64,000 nt of DNA from Micropruina sp. (GCA_016716635.1 JADJVZ010000012.1:124001-188000), one strand, 5' to 3'; positions 33,532 through 42,098 are shown, numbered from the stretch's first letter. Numbers and translations are program-made. Notes: generated by a model from the letters alone, not told the origin.

Positions 33532-34137
33532 ATGAACGGCATGCAGGTTCTCGTGCTCCTCGCCAACCCCCGCCCCGGGAGCTTCAGCCACGCGCTCGCC
33601 CAGCGGACGGTGGCCACGCTGACCGAACTCGGGCACCGGCCAGTGCTGCTGGACCTCTACGACCTCGGCTTCGATCCGATCATCAAAGAGGGTGAGGCCG
33701 GGCGCAGTGCGGAGTTACCCACGCAGGTCGCCGAGGCCGTGCGGCACCTGACGGAGGCGGACGGCATCGTGGTCGCGCATCCGAATTGGTGGGGCATGCC
33801 GCCCGCGATCTTGGTGGGATGGATCGATCGGGCCATCCGCGTGGATTCGGCCTACAGGTTCGACGGCGCCGAGGGCGAGGAGGGCGTCCCCACGGGCTTG
33901 TTGAAGGCGCGAACCGCCGTGGTGTTCAACACGTCCGACACCAACACCGAACGCGAACTCGCCACCTTCGGTGATCCGCTCGAGCGCATCTGGCGCGACT
34001 GCATCTTCGGCTTCTGCGGTGTGACGGACGTCCGACGTCGAACCTTCGGCGTCATGGTCACCAGCACCGCAGACGATCGCGACCGCTGGCTGGACGAGGC
34101 GGAGGCGATGATCCGCGAGGCCTACCCGGCAGGCTGA
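33532..34137 (+). CDS. NAD(P)H-dependent oxidoreductase, flavodoxin-like fold
   Basis: The 201-residue protein starts MNGMQVLVLLANPRPGSFSHAL, where ANPRPGSFS is the FMN phosphate-binding loop of the NQO1/YwrO/KefF family. ADGIVVAHPNWWGMPPAILVGWIDRAIR and LLKARTAVVFNTSDT complete the fold. It probably reduces quinones or nitroaromatics with FMN in the cytosol. ATGs at 33532 and 33541 are both possible; neither has a strong ribosome binding site. It is divergent from dnaK. Confidence 0.82.
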   Translation: MNGMQVLVLLANPRPGSFSHALAQRTVATLTELGHRPVLLDLYDLGFDPIIKEGEAGRSAELPTQVAEAVRHLTEADGIVVAHPNWWGMPPAILVGWIDRAIRVDSAYRFDGAEGEEGVPTGLLKARTAVVFNTSDTNTERELATFGDPLERIWRDCIFGFCGVTDVRRRTFGVMVTSTADDRDRWLDEAEAMIREAYPAG

Positions 34138-34258
34138 CGCCCGGTCGTGCCGGAGCCGTGGTTCAGCGTAACGAGCACGTCGAGGCTCATACGAGCAGGT
34201 GGCACGGGGGCCGGGACGTCCGCACTCACCATGAGCGAGCGCGGACGATCGGGCACGA

Positions 34259-34666
34259 TCAGGCCGCAGTGCCCGCGATGTTGACGTGCCAGTAGATGCC
34301 GAACTTATCGATCACCATGCCGTAGTCATCGCCCCACATCTGGCGCTCAAGCGGCATCAGGACCTGACCGTCGACGCTCAGCGCATCCCAGTAACCGCGC
34401 AGGGCTGCGGCGTCATCACCGGACAAGCTGACCTGCACCGTCGTGCCCTGAACGAACGGCATGCCCATGCCTTCGATGTGGTCACTGGCGAACAAGTGGA
34501 AGCCGGCCGGCGTCTCAAGGGCGGCGTGCATGATGCCGTCGACGTCCATGCCCGAGTCGCGGAAGGTCATCGCTGTGGTCGTGCCACCGAGCGCGGAGGC
34601 ATAGAAGTCCATCGCCTCGGCGCAGTTGCCGTTGAACGTCAGATAGGGGTTGAGCTGCTGGCTCAT
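34259..34666 (-). CDS. VOC/PhnB-like (3-demethylubiquinone methyltransferase-like) protein
   Basis: The 135-residue protein starts MSQQLNPYLTFNGNCAEAMDFYASALGG, the usual PhnB-type VOC N-terminus, and ends with WGDDYGMVIDKFGIYWHVNI, the typical C-terminal strand. The family forms paired beta-alpha-beta-beta-beta metal-binding domains; the function of PhnB-like proteins is mostly unknown. The ATG at 34666 has GGAGGA nearby. It is the last gene before a 520-base gene-free region. Confidence 0.85.
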   Translation of the reverse strand: MSQQLNPYLTFNGNCAEAMDFYASALGGTTTAMTFRDSGMDVDGIMHAALETPAGFHLFASDHIEGMGMPFVQGTTVQVSLSGDDAAALRGYWDALSVDGQVLMPLERQMWGDDYGMVIDKFGIYWHVNIAGTAA

Positions 34667-34773
34667 GAGTCCTCCAAAGATCGAGTTGCCCCAGAGTAGG
34701 ACACCCCACTGACACTTCCGGTAGGCCCTCAGGACACGTCCCACTCGTCCCTCTCGTCGCTTCTGCTCACTTG

Positions 34774-34996
34774 GCTGGCGTTTGCCATCTTGACTGGCGC
34801 AATAGAGCGTGTTGCAGAATCGAATCTTGCGGAAAATTCCCTCCACCCAGGCGCCAGTTTGACCGTAAGAACGGGCCTCCTCCTCCACCATCGGGCGAAA
34901 TGGGGGTATGGATGACCCGTCATCCTCCACTCGAGTGAGTTGGCCGTCCATTTTGCAACAGGCTCAATATCGCCAGCAAACACCACCAACGCCAGC
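34774..34996. repeat. Intergenic element with 43-bp imperfect inverted repeats
   Basis: A left arm (34774-34816, GCTGGCGTTT...GTGTTGCA) and a right arm (34954-34996, TGCAACAGGC...AACGCCAGC) have the same length and share blocks GCTGGCGTT, CTGGCG, GAGC and TGTTGCA at equal spacing in inverted order. The 137-base centre has no gene. The arms resemble a second cluster at about 61899-62010. It could be a MITE-like element or a large RNA hairpin. Confidence 0.65.
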
Positions 34997-35012
34997 AAAG
35001 TCGGTGAAAGGG

Positions 35013-35098
35013 GCGCGGCAGGGGCGCGAGGGAAGGGGCAGGGCAGGGGCGCGAGGGAAGGGGCAGGGCAGCAGAAGGGGCAGTGCAGCAGAAGGGTC
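35013..35098 (+). repeat. G-rich tandem repeat
   Basis: A 25-base unit beginning AGGGGCGCGAGGGAAGGGGC occurs twice in tandem, followed by two GCAGAAGGG(G)-type units. The plus strand is strongly G-rich. Nothing codes here. It belongs to the 34667-35189 gap between the VOC gene and the antiterminator gene. Confidence 0.85.
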
Positions 35099-35189
35099 GG
35101 GGTAAGGGCCTCACGCAAGCCAAGGGCGCAAGGAAACGTAAAGGAGGGCGGCATCTCCCCTCCGAGACGCCGCCCTCACGAGGGGTGGA

Positions 35190-36029
35190 TCAGGCCTGCT
35201 CCATGGTGACGCGCGCCACGTGGAGGGTGAGGTAGCTGATTTCGTCTTCGGTGAGGGAGACCCCAAGCCGAAGCTCGATCACCGAATCCAGCCGCTGGGC
35301 GCATTCGAGGGCACGCGGGTACGCCTCGCGGATGGCCAACCCGACCGCGGAGATCTCCTGGTCGAGTTGGCTGTGCTGGCTGATCCGGACGAAGAGATAG
35401 CGCAGGTGGGTGATGAGGCGTCCGACGCTGACGGACCCCATGTCGAGCACCTGTCCGGAGCTTTGACCAATGACCGCGATCATCTGCTGGATGATGCCCG
35501 TCATGGTGAAGGTGTAGCTGAGGTCGCCCGTGGCGATGCCCGCGTTCACGATGTGCAGGGCGAGGGCTACCGCTTCGGATTCGGCCAGCGGGTCGGGCAA
35601 GCGGGTGTTGATGGCCGCCAGGACGGCGACGGCCTGGGCGTATTCGTCCGCGTAGAGATGCTGGACCTCCGCGAGCAGCGGATACTCCACGATCATGCCG
35701 AGATTGCGTCGCCGCAGAGCGAAACCGATGTGATCGGCGAGCGCGATCACCAGGGTGGGGCTCGCCTGGGCCTTGGCTTCGAGGCCGGCCTCCGCGAGGG
35801 CTGTCCCCACGAGTTGGATGTCTTCTGGCGGGATTCCCGCGAGTTGCTCGGCCAGGTTGTCGGGGTCGCGGCCGTCGGCGGGGACGAACGTCCGCACCAC
35901 TTTGGAGGCGTCGACCACCTGACCCGGCCGGGCCTGGAAACCCAGTCCGCGGCCGGTCAGGATGGCCTCGTTCCCAGCCTCGTCCCGAGCCAGGACGAGG
36001 TTGTTGTTGAACACCCGAAGGATCTTCAT
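35190..36029 (-). CDS. BglG/LicT-family transcription antiterminator
   Basis: The 279-residue protein has the N-terminal RNA-binding CAT domain (MKILRVFNNNLVLARDEAGNEAILTGRGLGFQARPGQVVD) and two PTS regulation domains, PRD1 (about 70-170) and PRD2 (about 175-278), with conserved His near ADHIGFALRRRN and ALHIVNAG. Such proteins bind RAT hairpins and stop terminator formation when the sugar is present; PTS phosphorylation of PRD His sets activity. A RAT/terminator pair lies in front of the PTS permease gene, upstream in the same transcript, making that its clear target. Confidence 0.92.
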   Translation of the reverse strand: MKILRVFNNNLVLARDEAGNEAILTGRGLGFQARPGQVVDASKVVRTFVPADGRDPDNLAEQLAGIPPEDIQLVGTALAEAGLEAKAQASPTLVIALADHIGFALRRRNLGMIVEYPLLAEVQHLYADEYAQAVAVLAAINTRLPDPLAESEAVALALHIVNAGIATGDLSYTFTMTGIIQQMIAVIGQSSGQVLDMGSVSVGRLITHLRYLFVRISQHSQLDQEISAVGLAIREAYPRALECAQRLDSVIELRLGVSLTEDEISYLTLHVARVTMEQA

Positions 36030-36044
36030 GGCTGGTTTGATTCA

Positions 36045-36083
36045 TGCGTCCGGGTCACGGACGTGATCGTAGACCCGGACGCA
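36045..36083 (-). promoter_or_regulatory. Intercistronic hairpin between the PTS permease and antiterminator genes
   Basis: A 12-bp stem (TGCGTCCGGGTC / GACCCGGACGCA) with a 15-base loop lies between the PTS stop and the antiterminator start. No T-run follows. It may lower read-through so that the permease is made in excess over the regulator, or protect the upstream mRNA. Confidence 0.6.
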
Positions 36084-36093
36084 CGAGTCCTTT

Positions 36094-38202
36094 CTAGCGC
36101 GCGATGTCGATGATCGGAGCCCCAGCGGCGACCGGACCGGCCGCATGCGGGGTCACCGAGGCCAGGGCCTTGGTGTTGGTGATCGTGACCATCGTGGTGG
36201 TGTCGTAACCGGCAGCCGCGACGGCGGCCAGATCGACGGTGGCGAGCAGATCGCCCACCTCGACGCGCTGGCCCTTCTCGACGGGCGAGCTGAAGTGCTC
36301 TCCGTTGAGTCGGACGGTGTCGATGCCGATGTGCACCAGCACCTCAACCCCGTCGTCGGTCTTGATGCCGTACGCATGGCCGCTCTTGACGACGGCCATG
36401 AGCACGCCCGCCACCGGGGCCACGAAGCGACCCTCGGACGGGACGACGCCCACACCCTGCCCGAGGGCACGAGAGGAGAACACCTTGTCGGACACGTCGT
36501 CGAGCGACACGACCGCGCCCTTCACCGGGGAGAGAACCTCAGTGGTCGGACGGGCCAGGACGGCCGTCGCGGTGCCACCGGCAGCCGCGGCAGTCGCGGT
36601 GCCCGCAGCGGCGGACGACACGACGGAGGACGCGGACGCGCCACCCTTGGACTGCTCCATGGCGAGATCGGCAGCTTCCTGCGCACGATCGGCCTCTTCT
36701 TCAGCCTTCTGCTCCGGCGTGCGGTAGTCAGAGATGATGACCAGGAACATGGCCGTGAAGAAGGCGCCGGTGATGGCGATGATGTAGACCCACATCGGGC
36801 TGAAGACCGGGATCGTCAGCAGCGAGGTGAACGCGAACGTGCCGGTCTTGACACCGCCGGAGCTCCAGCCGAGGAGGCCGGTGAGCAGACCGCCGACGAG
36901 GCAGCCCACGAGCATGCGCGGGTAGATGCGCTTGTACCGCAAGTGAATGCCGTACAGCGAGGGCTCCGAGATGCCGCCGAGGAGGCCGGCCGCCAGAGCG
37001 CCGATGGCCGTCTGCTGCAGCTCGTGGTTCTTGTTGCGCGTGGTCAGGACGAGGACGCCCGCGGTCGCACCGAAGCAGGCGAAGTTCCAGGAACCCATGG
37101 GGCCCTGGATGAAGTCCTGGTGGTTCGTCGCAGCGCTGGCGATGTTGGCCAGCATCAGGGCGTTCAACGGCCAGTGCAGACCCAGCGGCACGAGGAACGG
37201 GTACAGCAGCGGAATGATGATCGCGAACAGGATCGGGGCGCTCGAGTTGAGCCAAGCCAGGCCGGAGCCGATGGCGGTGCCGATCCAGATGCCGAGCGGG
37301 CCGATGAGGAACGCCGTGATCGGGATCATGATCAGCAGCGAGAAGAACGGCACGAACACCAGCTGGATGTTCTCGGGGAAGATCTTCTTCAGCCCCTTGT
37401 AGACCACGGCGAGCACCGCGACCATGATGAGCGGAACGAAGACCTGGCCGCCGTAGCCGAAGAGCTGCATCGGCATGCCGAAGATCTGAGCGGTACACGA
37501 TTCGGTGCCCAGCGTGGGGTTCGTGATGCAGACCGTGCCCGGGAAGACCTTGGAGTTCGACAGGCTGAGGTACTCAGGCGTGAACAGCGCCGCCATGATG
37601 GTGGCGCCCACCCAGGGGTCGACCTTCAGCTTCTTGGCTGCGTTGTAGGCGACCATGATCGGCAGGAAGTACAGAACGGCTCGCCACATCGAGTCCCAGA
37701 AGATCCAGCTCGCGCCGGCCTCCTTGGCACGGTCGACGCCCTGGAACGGGACGATGTGGAAGGCGTCCAGCACGGCGGCGATCGCGATGATCAGGGAGCC
37801 GCCAAGCAGCACGCCGAGCAGCGGGCGGAACGAGTCCGACAGGTACTCGAAGAAGTTGTCGAGCCAGGCGTACTTGCCGCGAACCTTGGCGCGCTCGGCA
37901 GCCTTGACGTCGGCGTCCGAGACGGAGGAACTGCCGACCTTGGACATCGAGGGCAAGTTCATGATGTCGGTGAAAACGCCCTGGACGGCGCCGCCGATGA
38001 CGACCTGATAGCGGTCGCCGGCCTGCGGAACGCTGCCCATGACGGCGGGGATCTTATCCAGCTTGGCGGCATCGACTTTGCTCGCGTCCTTGAGGACGAA
38101 GCGCAGACGAGTCGCACAGTGGGTGAGGCTAATGATGTTCTCGGGGCCACCGACATCGGTGACGATGGCCTGAGCGGTCTCTGCGGCGTTGGGGGCTGCC
38201 AT
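36094..38202 (-). CDS. Beta-glucoside-type PTS permease, EIIBCA
   Basis: This 702-residue membrane permease imports and phosphorylates a sugar. Domains in order: IIB (1-90, active Cys29 in LTHCATRLRF), IIC (about 110-480, with many helices such as FRPLLGVLLGGSLIIAIAAVL and LLTIPVFSPMWVYIIAITGAF) and IIA (about 560-702, active His in VLVHIGIDTVRLNG). The B-C-A order and adjacency to a LicT-type antiterminator point to the BglF/BglP class (aryl-beta-glucosides, sucrose or trehalose); the sugar is unproven. The ATG at 38202 (MAAPNAAETAQ) has AAGG upstream. Confidence 0.93.
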   Translation of the reverse strand: MAAPNAAETAQAIVTDVGGPENIISLTHCATRLRFVLKDASKVDAAKLDKIPAVMGSVPQAGDRYQVVIGGAVQGVFTDIMNLPSMSKVGSSSVSDADVKAAERAKVRGKYAWLDNFFEYLSDSFRPLLGVLLGGSLIIAIAAVLDAFHIVPFQGVDRAKEAGASWIFWDSMWRAVLYFLPIMVAYNAAKKLKVDPWVGATIMAALFTPEYLSLSNSKVFPGTVCITNPTLGTESCTAQIFGMPMQLFGYGGQVFVPLIMVAVLAVVYKGLKKIFPENIQLVFVPFFSLLIMIPITAFLIGPLGIWIGTAIGSGLAWLNSSAPILFAIIIPLLYPFLVPLGLHWPLNALMLANIASAATNHQDFIQGPMGSWNFACFGATAGVLVLTTRNKNHELQQTAIGALAAGLLGGISEPSLYGIHLRYKRIYPRMLVGCLVGGLLTGLLGWSSGGVKTGTFAFTSLLTIPVFSPMWVYIIAITGAFFTAMFLVIISDYRTPEQKAEEEADRAQEAADLAMEQSKGGASASSVVSSAAAGTATAAAAGGTATAVLARPTTEVLSPVKGAVVSLDDVSDKVFSSRALGQGVGVVPSEGRFVAPVAGVLMAVVKSGHAYGIKTDDGVEVLVHIGIDTVRLNGEHFSSPVEKGQRVEVGDLLATVDLAAVAAAGYDTTTMVTITNTKALASVTPHAAGPVAAGAPIIDIAR

Positions 38203-38247
38203 GACCTTGTTTCCTTCCTTGTCCTTACACACACTGGGGCGCTGCAT

Positions 38248-38293
38248 AAAAAACAAAAGACCTGAGGCGCATGTGGTATGCGACTCAGGTCTT
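38248..38293 (-). terminator. Leader terminator of the PTS operon
   Basis: Read on the minus strand: AAGACCTGAGTCGCAT, loop, ATGCGCCTCAGGTCTT, then TTGTTTTTT. This is a complete rho-independent terminator about 45 bases before the PTS start codon, so transcription stops before the permease unless an antiterminator acts. Confidence 0.92.
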
Positions 38294-38315
38294 GCCCCAG
38301 GTGGGTAACAACCCT
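38282..38315 (-). promoter_or_regulatory. RAT (ribonucleic antiterminator) target of the BglG/LicT protein
   Basis: On the minus strand the leader reads AGGGTTGTTACCC...GGCAAGACCTGA. This matches the known RAT consensus of Bacillus LicT/SacT targets (GGxTTGTTACTG...GGCAAAACCT). It overlaps the 5' arm of the terminator (AAGACCTGAG), so the two structures are mutually exclusive, as required for antitermination. Confidence 0.88.
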
Positions 38316-38499
38316 GCGAGCGGTGTGCTCGGCGTCAATCTAACACAGCCACGTGGTCGTGTCTTCGGCCCGAAAGGCGTGCGCCTGAGAGGCAGCCAAG
38401 CCAAGTTCTCAGGAACGCGAGGTACTCTTGGGGCGCTCACGCCATCGACGGCCCGCAGTCGTTCGGCGACACGGGCACAAGACAACCGCCGGAGGGTCC

Positions 38500-39435
38500 A
38501 TGGACGGTCGTTCTAAGCGCCGCACCTACGCGCTAGCGCTCACTGCCTGCGCCTCACTGCTGTCGCTTACTGCCTGCGCCGCCAAGCCCGCTGAGCTACT
38601 CTCCCAGCCACCGTCGGTCACCGCCACCCCGACGCCGTCGGTCACTGAGTCCTCCCCCACGCCGTCCCCGACGCCCACCACGGAGACCCCGACCCCAACC
38701 CCAACGCCGTCCGCCACCACCCCGAAGCCCAGTGCGACGCCCACCCCGGCCGCCCAACTGAACGCCGACCAGCAGGCTGAGTTCGGCACCTGCCTGCCAA
38801 CCACCGTCGGCCCCGGTTCCAAGGGTGAGTGCGTGAAGCTGCTGCAGACCAAGCTTTCGGCGTTGAAGTTCTACGGAGGCAAGGCCACCGGCACGATGGA
38901 TGTCTCCACGATCAATGCGACGCTGAACTACCAGCGTTCGCGGGGCCTCTCGGCACACGGCCAGGTCGCCACCCAGACCTGGACCGCGCTAGCCAGCGGC
39001 GCCGCCGAGGTCCCGGAAGTCATCCCGGCCGCCTGCAAGACCGCGGGCATCGTGATCTGCGTCGACCAAGCCCACCGCAAGCTGAAGTGGATGCAGGACG
39101 GCAAAGTCGTCAAGACCATCGCGATTCGCGTCGGTGGTTGGGCGCAGAACGTCAAGACCAAGGAATGGCGCCTGTACCCCACCGCGAACGGCACCTGGAA
39201 GGTTTACGACAAGCAGGTGGATCCGCCGTCGGACACCTACGGTTCGGGCGCCATGCCGTACAGCACGATGTTCTACCCCGAGATGTACGTCCACTACTCC
39301 GCCGGTTTCGCCAGCGATGGCTACACCCGCTCGAGCCATGGGTGCGTGAACGTGGGTTCGCTGACCGACACCAAGTGGGTCTTCAACAACACCCCCATCG
39401 GCACCAAGGTCTACACCTTCGGAAACGGCTTCTGA
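38500..39435 (+). CDS. L,D-transpeptidase with peptidoglycan-binding domain (lipoprotein)
   Basis: The 311-residue protein has a signal with lipobox (ALTACASLLSLTACAA) and a long Pro/Thr-rich stalk (about 25-85). A PG_binding_1 domain (GSKGECVKLLQTKLSALKFYGGKATGTMDVSTINATLNYQ) and a C-terminal YkuD domain with the catalytic motif HxxxxxxxSxGxxxxSSHGCVNV (SHGCVN near residue 280) follow. It should cross-link or modify peptidoglycan outside the membrane. The ATG at 38500 has GGAGGG seven bases upstream. It is divergent from the PTS operon and ends before a strong terminator. Confidence 0.92.
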   Translation: MDGRSKRRTYALALTACASLLSLTACAAKPAELLSQPPSVTATPTPSVTESSPTPSPTPTTETPTPTPTPSATTPKPSATPTPAAQLNADQQAEFGTCLPTTVGPGSKGECVKLLQTKLSALKFYGGKATGTMDVSTINATLNYQRSRGLSAHGQVATQTWTALASGAAEVPEVIPAACKTAGIVICVDQAHRKLKWMQDGKVVKTIAIRVGGWAQNVKTKEWRLYPTANGTWKVYDKQVDPPSDTYGSGAMPYSTMFYPEMYVHYSAGFASDGYTRSSHGCVNVGSLTDTKWVFNNTPIGTKVYTFGNGF

Positions 39436-39454
39436 TCGGATCCGCTTCCGACAT

Positions 39455-39486
39455 CCAACGCCCGCCCCATGTGGGGCGGGCGTTGG
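39455..39486. terminator. Bidirectional terminator after the L,D-transpeptidase gene
   Basis: A perfect stem (CCAACGCCCGCCCCA / TGGGGCGGGCGTTGG) with a two-base loop between convergent genes. It should stop both transcripts, although no clear T-run follows in either direction. Confidence 0.85.
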
Positions 39487-39534
39487 CATGTGCGGACGTG
39501 CTGGCGGGCGATCCGGCCCGCACGTAAGAGGCAC

Positions 39535-40170
39535 TTACGCGGGGAACTGCGTCTGCTTGTACAGCGCGACCATGGGCTCCTTGATATCCAGCGCGCTGCT
39601 GTCTCCACCCAGGCGGTCCCATTCCAATGCGCGGATCGTGCTGCCCACGAGAACGCTCACGCTCTTGCTCCAGACGCTCTCGCCCTTACCCATGGTGAAA
39701 CCCTCTCGTTGGCAGTAGGTGGCCGTCCCCTCCAGTCCGCTGAGCGGCTCACATCCGTCCATTTCTTGCTGGTCCGTCCAGGCGGCACTCGCAGTAGCGG
39801 CGTCCGGGTAGGTGGACACAGAAGCCTCAACGCCTTCGAACGCCTGCTGGTTGAGCCTGCACATCGCCATGGTGGCTGTCGTGTCGCCGATCTGGGCGCT
39901 CGCCAATTGCCCCGGCTTCACCAGCGGCGTGTTGGCTCCAAGCGCGGCTCGGAGCTGCTCCACAGTGATCCAGTCGCACCCGTTTGGCCGTTTGGTGGGC
40001 ATGCTGGGGGAGGCCGCGACCGACACGGAGGCGGCGGGCACCGAGCTTTGGGAGGACGCGGTCTGCGAGGCCGGCGCCGCGGAGTTGGTGGTGGCGGAGC
40101 ATCCGCCAAGCGTGACCACCCCCACAGCCAACGTCGCAATAGCGGCCCAAGGGTAACGAGAATGATGCAT
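39535..40170 (-). CDS. DUF3558-like lipoprotein
   Basis: The 211-residue protein starts MHHSRYPWAAIATLAVGVVTLGGCSA (lipobox LGGC). A Ser/Ala-rich linker is followed by NGCDWITVEQLRAALGANTPLVKP, CRLNQQAFEGVEASVSTYPDAATASAAW and GLEGTATYC, typical of DUF3558-type actinobacterial lipoproteins of unknown function. The ATG at 40170 follows AAAGGA. It is convergent with the L,D-transpeptidase gene. Confidence 0.75.
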   Translation of the reverse strand: MHHSRYPWAAIATLAVGVVTLGGCSATTNSAAPASQTASSQSSVPAASVSVAASPSMPTKRPNGCDWITVEQLRAALGANTPLVKPGQLASAQIGDTTATMAMCRLNQQAFEGVEASVSTYPDAATASAAWTDQQEMDGCEPLSGLEGTATYCQREGFTMGKGESVWSKSVSVLVGSTIRALEWDRLGGDSSALDIKEPMVALYKQTQFPA

Positions 40171-40386
40171 GGCTCGTCCTTTCACGGCGGGCATCCGCCC
40201 ATGGCTGGAGTAGCGGTTTCTGGGTCCGCTACCCACTGATCTATGGCCGCCAGCATCCTCAGCCGCGCTGACAGGTGGCTGACATCCCCCTGAGTCGAAC
40301 GCGGGCGTCCGTACGCCGCATAGGGTGAGAAGTGTTCAAGGACCCCGGCCAGTTTCGGTCTCACTGAAGCAAGAACCCTCAAAGGC

Positions 40387-40407
40387 TGTTAGATTCCGGG
40401 CACTTAA
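40387..40407 (+). promoter_or_regulatory. Conserved box upstream of DUF2271 gene 1
   Basis: TGTTAGATTCCGGGCACTT lies about 23 bases before the start codon and recurs exactly at 42054-42072 before the second DUF2271 gene. It may be promoter -10 (TTAGAT) plus start site, or a shared operator or 5' leader. Confidence 0.75.
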
Positions 40408-40429
40408 ACTGACGGGGGAGGTCACACCG

Positions 40430-41128
40430 ATGGGCAACGCCATGTCCCGCTACTCACGCGTCACCCGACGCGGCTTCTTGGGTGGGCTGTCGATGGCGGC
40501 GATCGCCACCATCGCGGGGTGCGCGCCGTCCCCCTCCAGCAGCTCGCCGACGATGGCCAGCTCTAGTCAGAGCCCCAGCGTCACGAACAGCCCCAGCCCG
40601 ACACCCTCGTCGAGCCCCACGCCGACGCCTTCCCCACCCACCAGTGTGGCCCCGCCCCCGCCCCCACCCCCGAGTTCCCCCGCGGTGACACCGACGGCCC
40701 TCGCGGCGACAGCGAAGGCCAAGATCTCCTGGACGTACGCCTCGGCCTCGGCCCAGAAGAATCCGTACATGGCGGTTTGGATCGAAGATTCAAAGGGTGC
40801 CTTCGTCAAGACGGTGGCGCTCTTTCACAAGAAGACCGACGACCGGTGGCTCAACTCGTTGACGCGTTGGTACTCGGTTTCTGGAGCGACGGACACCACC
40901 ACGGGCGGGACCGTACCCGCGGGTACTTACTCCGCGAGTTGGGACGGCTCAACCGCCAGCGGTGCCCGCGCCAAGCCAGGCACCTACTTCGTGTGCATCG
41001 AGAGCATGCTCCAGCATGGAGGCGAAAGCCTCGTCCGCCAGCAGGTCACCTTCGGCGCCAAGGCAGCCAAAACGGCCCTGACCGCCGTCGGTGACATCAC
41101 TGCCGCCTCGGTCGATTACACGCCCTGA
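40430..41128 (+). CDS. DUF2271 protein with Tat/lipoprotein signal (copy 1)
   Basis: The 232-residue protein starts MGNAMSRYSRVTRRGFLGGLSMAAIATIAGCAP: a twin-arginine signal (TRRGFLGG) and lipobox (AGCA). A Pro/Ser/Thr-rich stalk (residues about 35-100) and a DUF2271 domain (SWTYASASAQKNPYMAVWIEDSKGAFVKTVALFHKK, WYSVSGATDTTT, SASWDGSTASGA) follow. The SGAT motif is the sort that ApbE enzymes flavinylate. The start has GGGGGAGG upstream. It overlaps the PepSY gene by one base (TGATG). Its likely role is in an extracytoplasmic electron-transfer module with PepSY and ApbE. Confidence 0.82.
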   Translation: MGNAMSRYSRVTRRGFLGGLSMAAIATIAGCAPSPSSSSPTMASSSQSPSVTNSPSPTPSSSPTPTPSPPTSVAPPPPPPPSSPAVTPTALAATAKAKISWTYASASAQKNPYMAVWIEDSKGAFVKTVALFHKKTDDRWLNSLTRWYSVSGATDTTTGGTVPAGTYSASWDGSTASGARAKPGTYFVCIESMLQHGGESLVRQQVTFGAKAAKTALTAVGDITAASVDYTP

Positions 41129-41931
41129 TGAGCGGCATCTCTCCTTCCGGCCCGGGCGTCGGCATCGAACCGGCCGAAGACGCCACCGCTGGGGGGACCG
41201 GCGCTGCGACGCCCACCCGCGGGCCCATCGGAACGTCGACAAGCACCAAGGGGGCGCGCCGGGTCGCCGTTGGCCGGACAACCAAGGCACCGAACACCGC
41301 CACCGGACGGCGCGCTTTGCAGGGCAATCCTCCGCGGTCTGGACCGAGGCGCGGGTGGCCTCAGCGGTGGGCGCGCAAGCTCCACGTCTGGATCTCGATG
41401 GTCAGCCTCACCTTGATCATCTTCTTCGGCGCCACGGGATTCGTGCTGAACCACAGCGATTGGACGTGGGGCGGTGATCCCGTCACGACGCAAGTCACCG
41501 GCACGCTGGCTTCGAACTACCTGAATCCGGTCGACGTCGAGAAGATTGCCACGTTCCTTCGCAATGAACGAGACATCGTCGGTGAGGTGGTGTCGAACAG
41601 CACCTCGGGGACCTCGCTCACGATCAGCACCTCGGGGCCCGGCGCGACGTCGTCGGTCATCGTGGACACCTCGACCGGGGACTTCACCGCGACGAAGACG
41701 ATGAACGGATTCATGGCCTTCCTCACCGACCTGCATCGCGGAAACCCGGTGACCAAGCAGTGGGGTTGGCTCGTTGACGCCAGCGCCATTGCGTTGGTCG
41801 TCATCGGACTCACGGGCCTCCTGATCGGCATCCTGACCCGATCCCGGCACCGGATGCGGGACGTGCTTCTCGCTCTCGGTGGCCTGGTCGCCACCATCGT
41901 GCTGCTGTTTCTGGCCGCGCCTCGAGGCTGA
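41128..41931 (+). CDS. PepSY-associated transmembrane protein (copy 1)
   Basis: This 267-residue protein has a disordered N-terminus, then ARKLHVWISMVSLTLIIFFGATGFVLNHSDWTWG (membrane helix followed by the family's NHxxW), an outside PepSY-like domain (TSLTISTSGPGATSSVIVDTSTGDFTATKTMNGFMAFLTDLHRGN) and two more helices (AIALVVIGLTGLLIGILT, VLLALGGLVATIVLLFLAA). It belongs to the PepSY_TM-like families that carry electrons or metal cofactors across the membrane. It is coupled to the DUF2271 gene before it. Confidence 0.82.
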   Translation: MSGISPSGPGVGIEPAEDATAGGTGAATPTRGPIGTSTSTKGARRVAVGRTTKAPNTATGRRALQGNPPRSGPRRGWPQRWARKLHVWISMVSLTLIIFFGATGFVLNHSDWTWGGDPVTTQVTGTLASNYLNPVDVEKIATFLRNERDIVGEVVSNSTSGTSLTISTSGPGATSSVIVDTSTGDFTATKTMNGFMAFLTDLHRGNPVTKQWGWLVDASAIALVVIGLTGLLIGILTRSRHRMRDVLLALGGLVATIVLLFLAAPRG

Positions 41932-42053
41932 CGCCGCGCCCCACCAGCGCGCTGAACGAACCGACGGCCGGGCACGGGAATCTCGGCGATCCCGCCGGAA
42001 TAGTTGGCTCTTTGAACCTCTTTGTCCACGCACAGTTGGCACATAGATCAAGG

Positions 42054-42072
42054 TGTTAGATTCCGGGCACTT
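42054..42072 (+). promoter_or_regulatory. Conserved box upstream of DUF2271 gene 2
   Basis: The same TGTTAGATTCCGGGCACTT as at 40387, placed 27 bases before the ATG at 42099. Its conservation between the two duplicated loci, where the rest of the upstream sequences differ, suggests function. Confidence 0.75.
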
Positions 42073-42098
42073 CAACCGGATCAAGGGAGTTCGCCACC

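Noticed and set aside
35013..35098. Possible CRISPR-like array
   Set aside because: The G-rich units are short, unequal and adjoining, with no spacers and no cas genes.
36145..38265. 706-residue plus-strand ORF opposite the PTS gene
   Set aside because: Antisense shadow; Arg/Asp/His-rich sequence without a recognisable domain.
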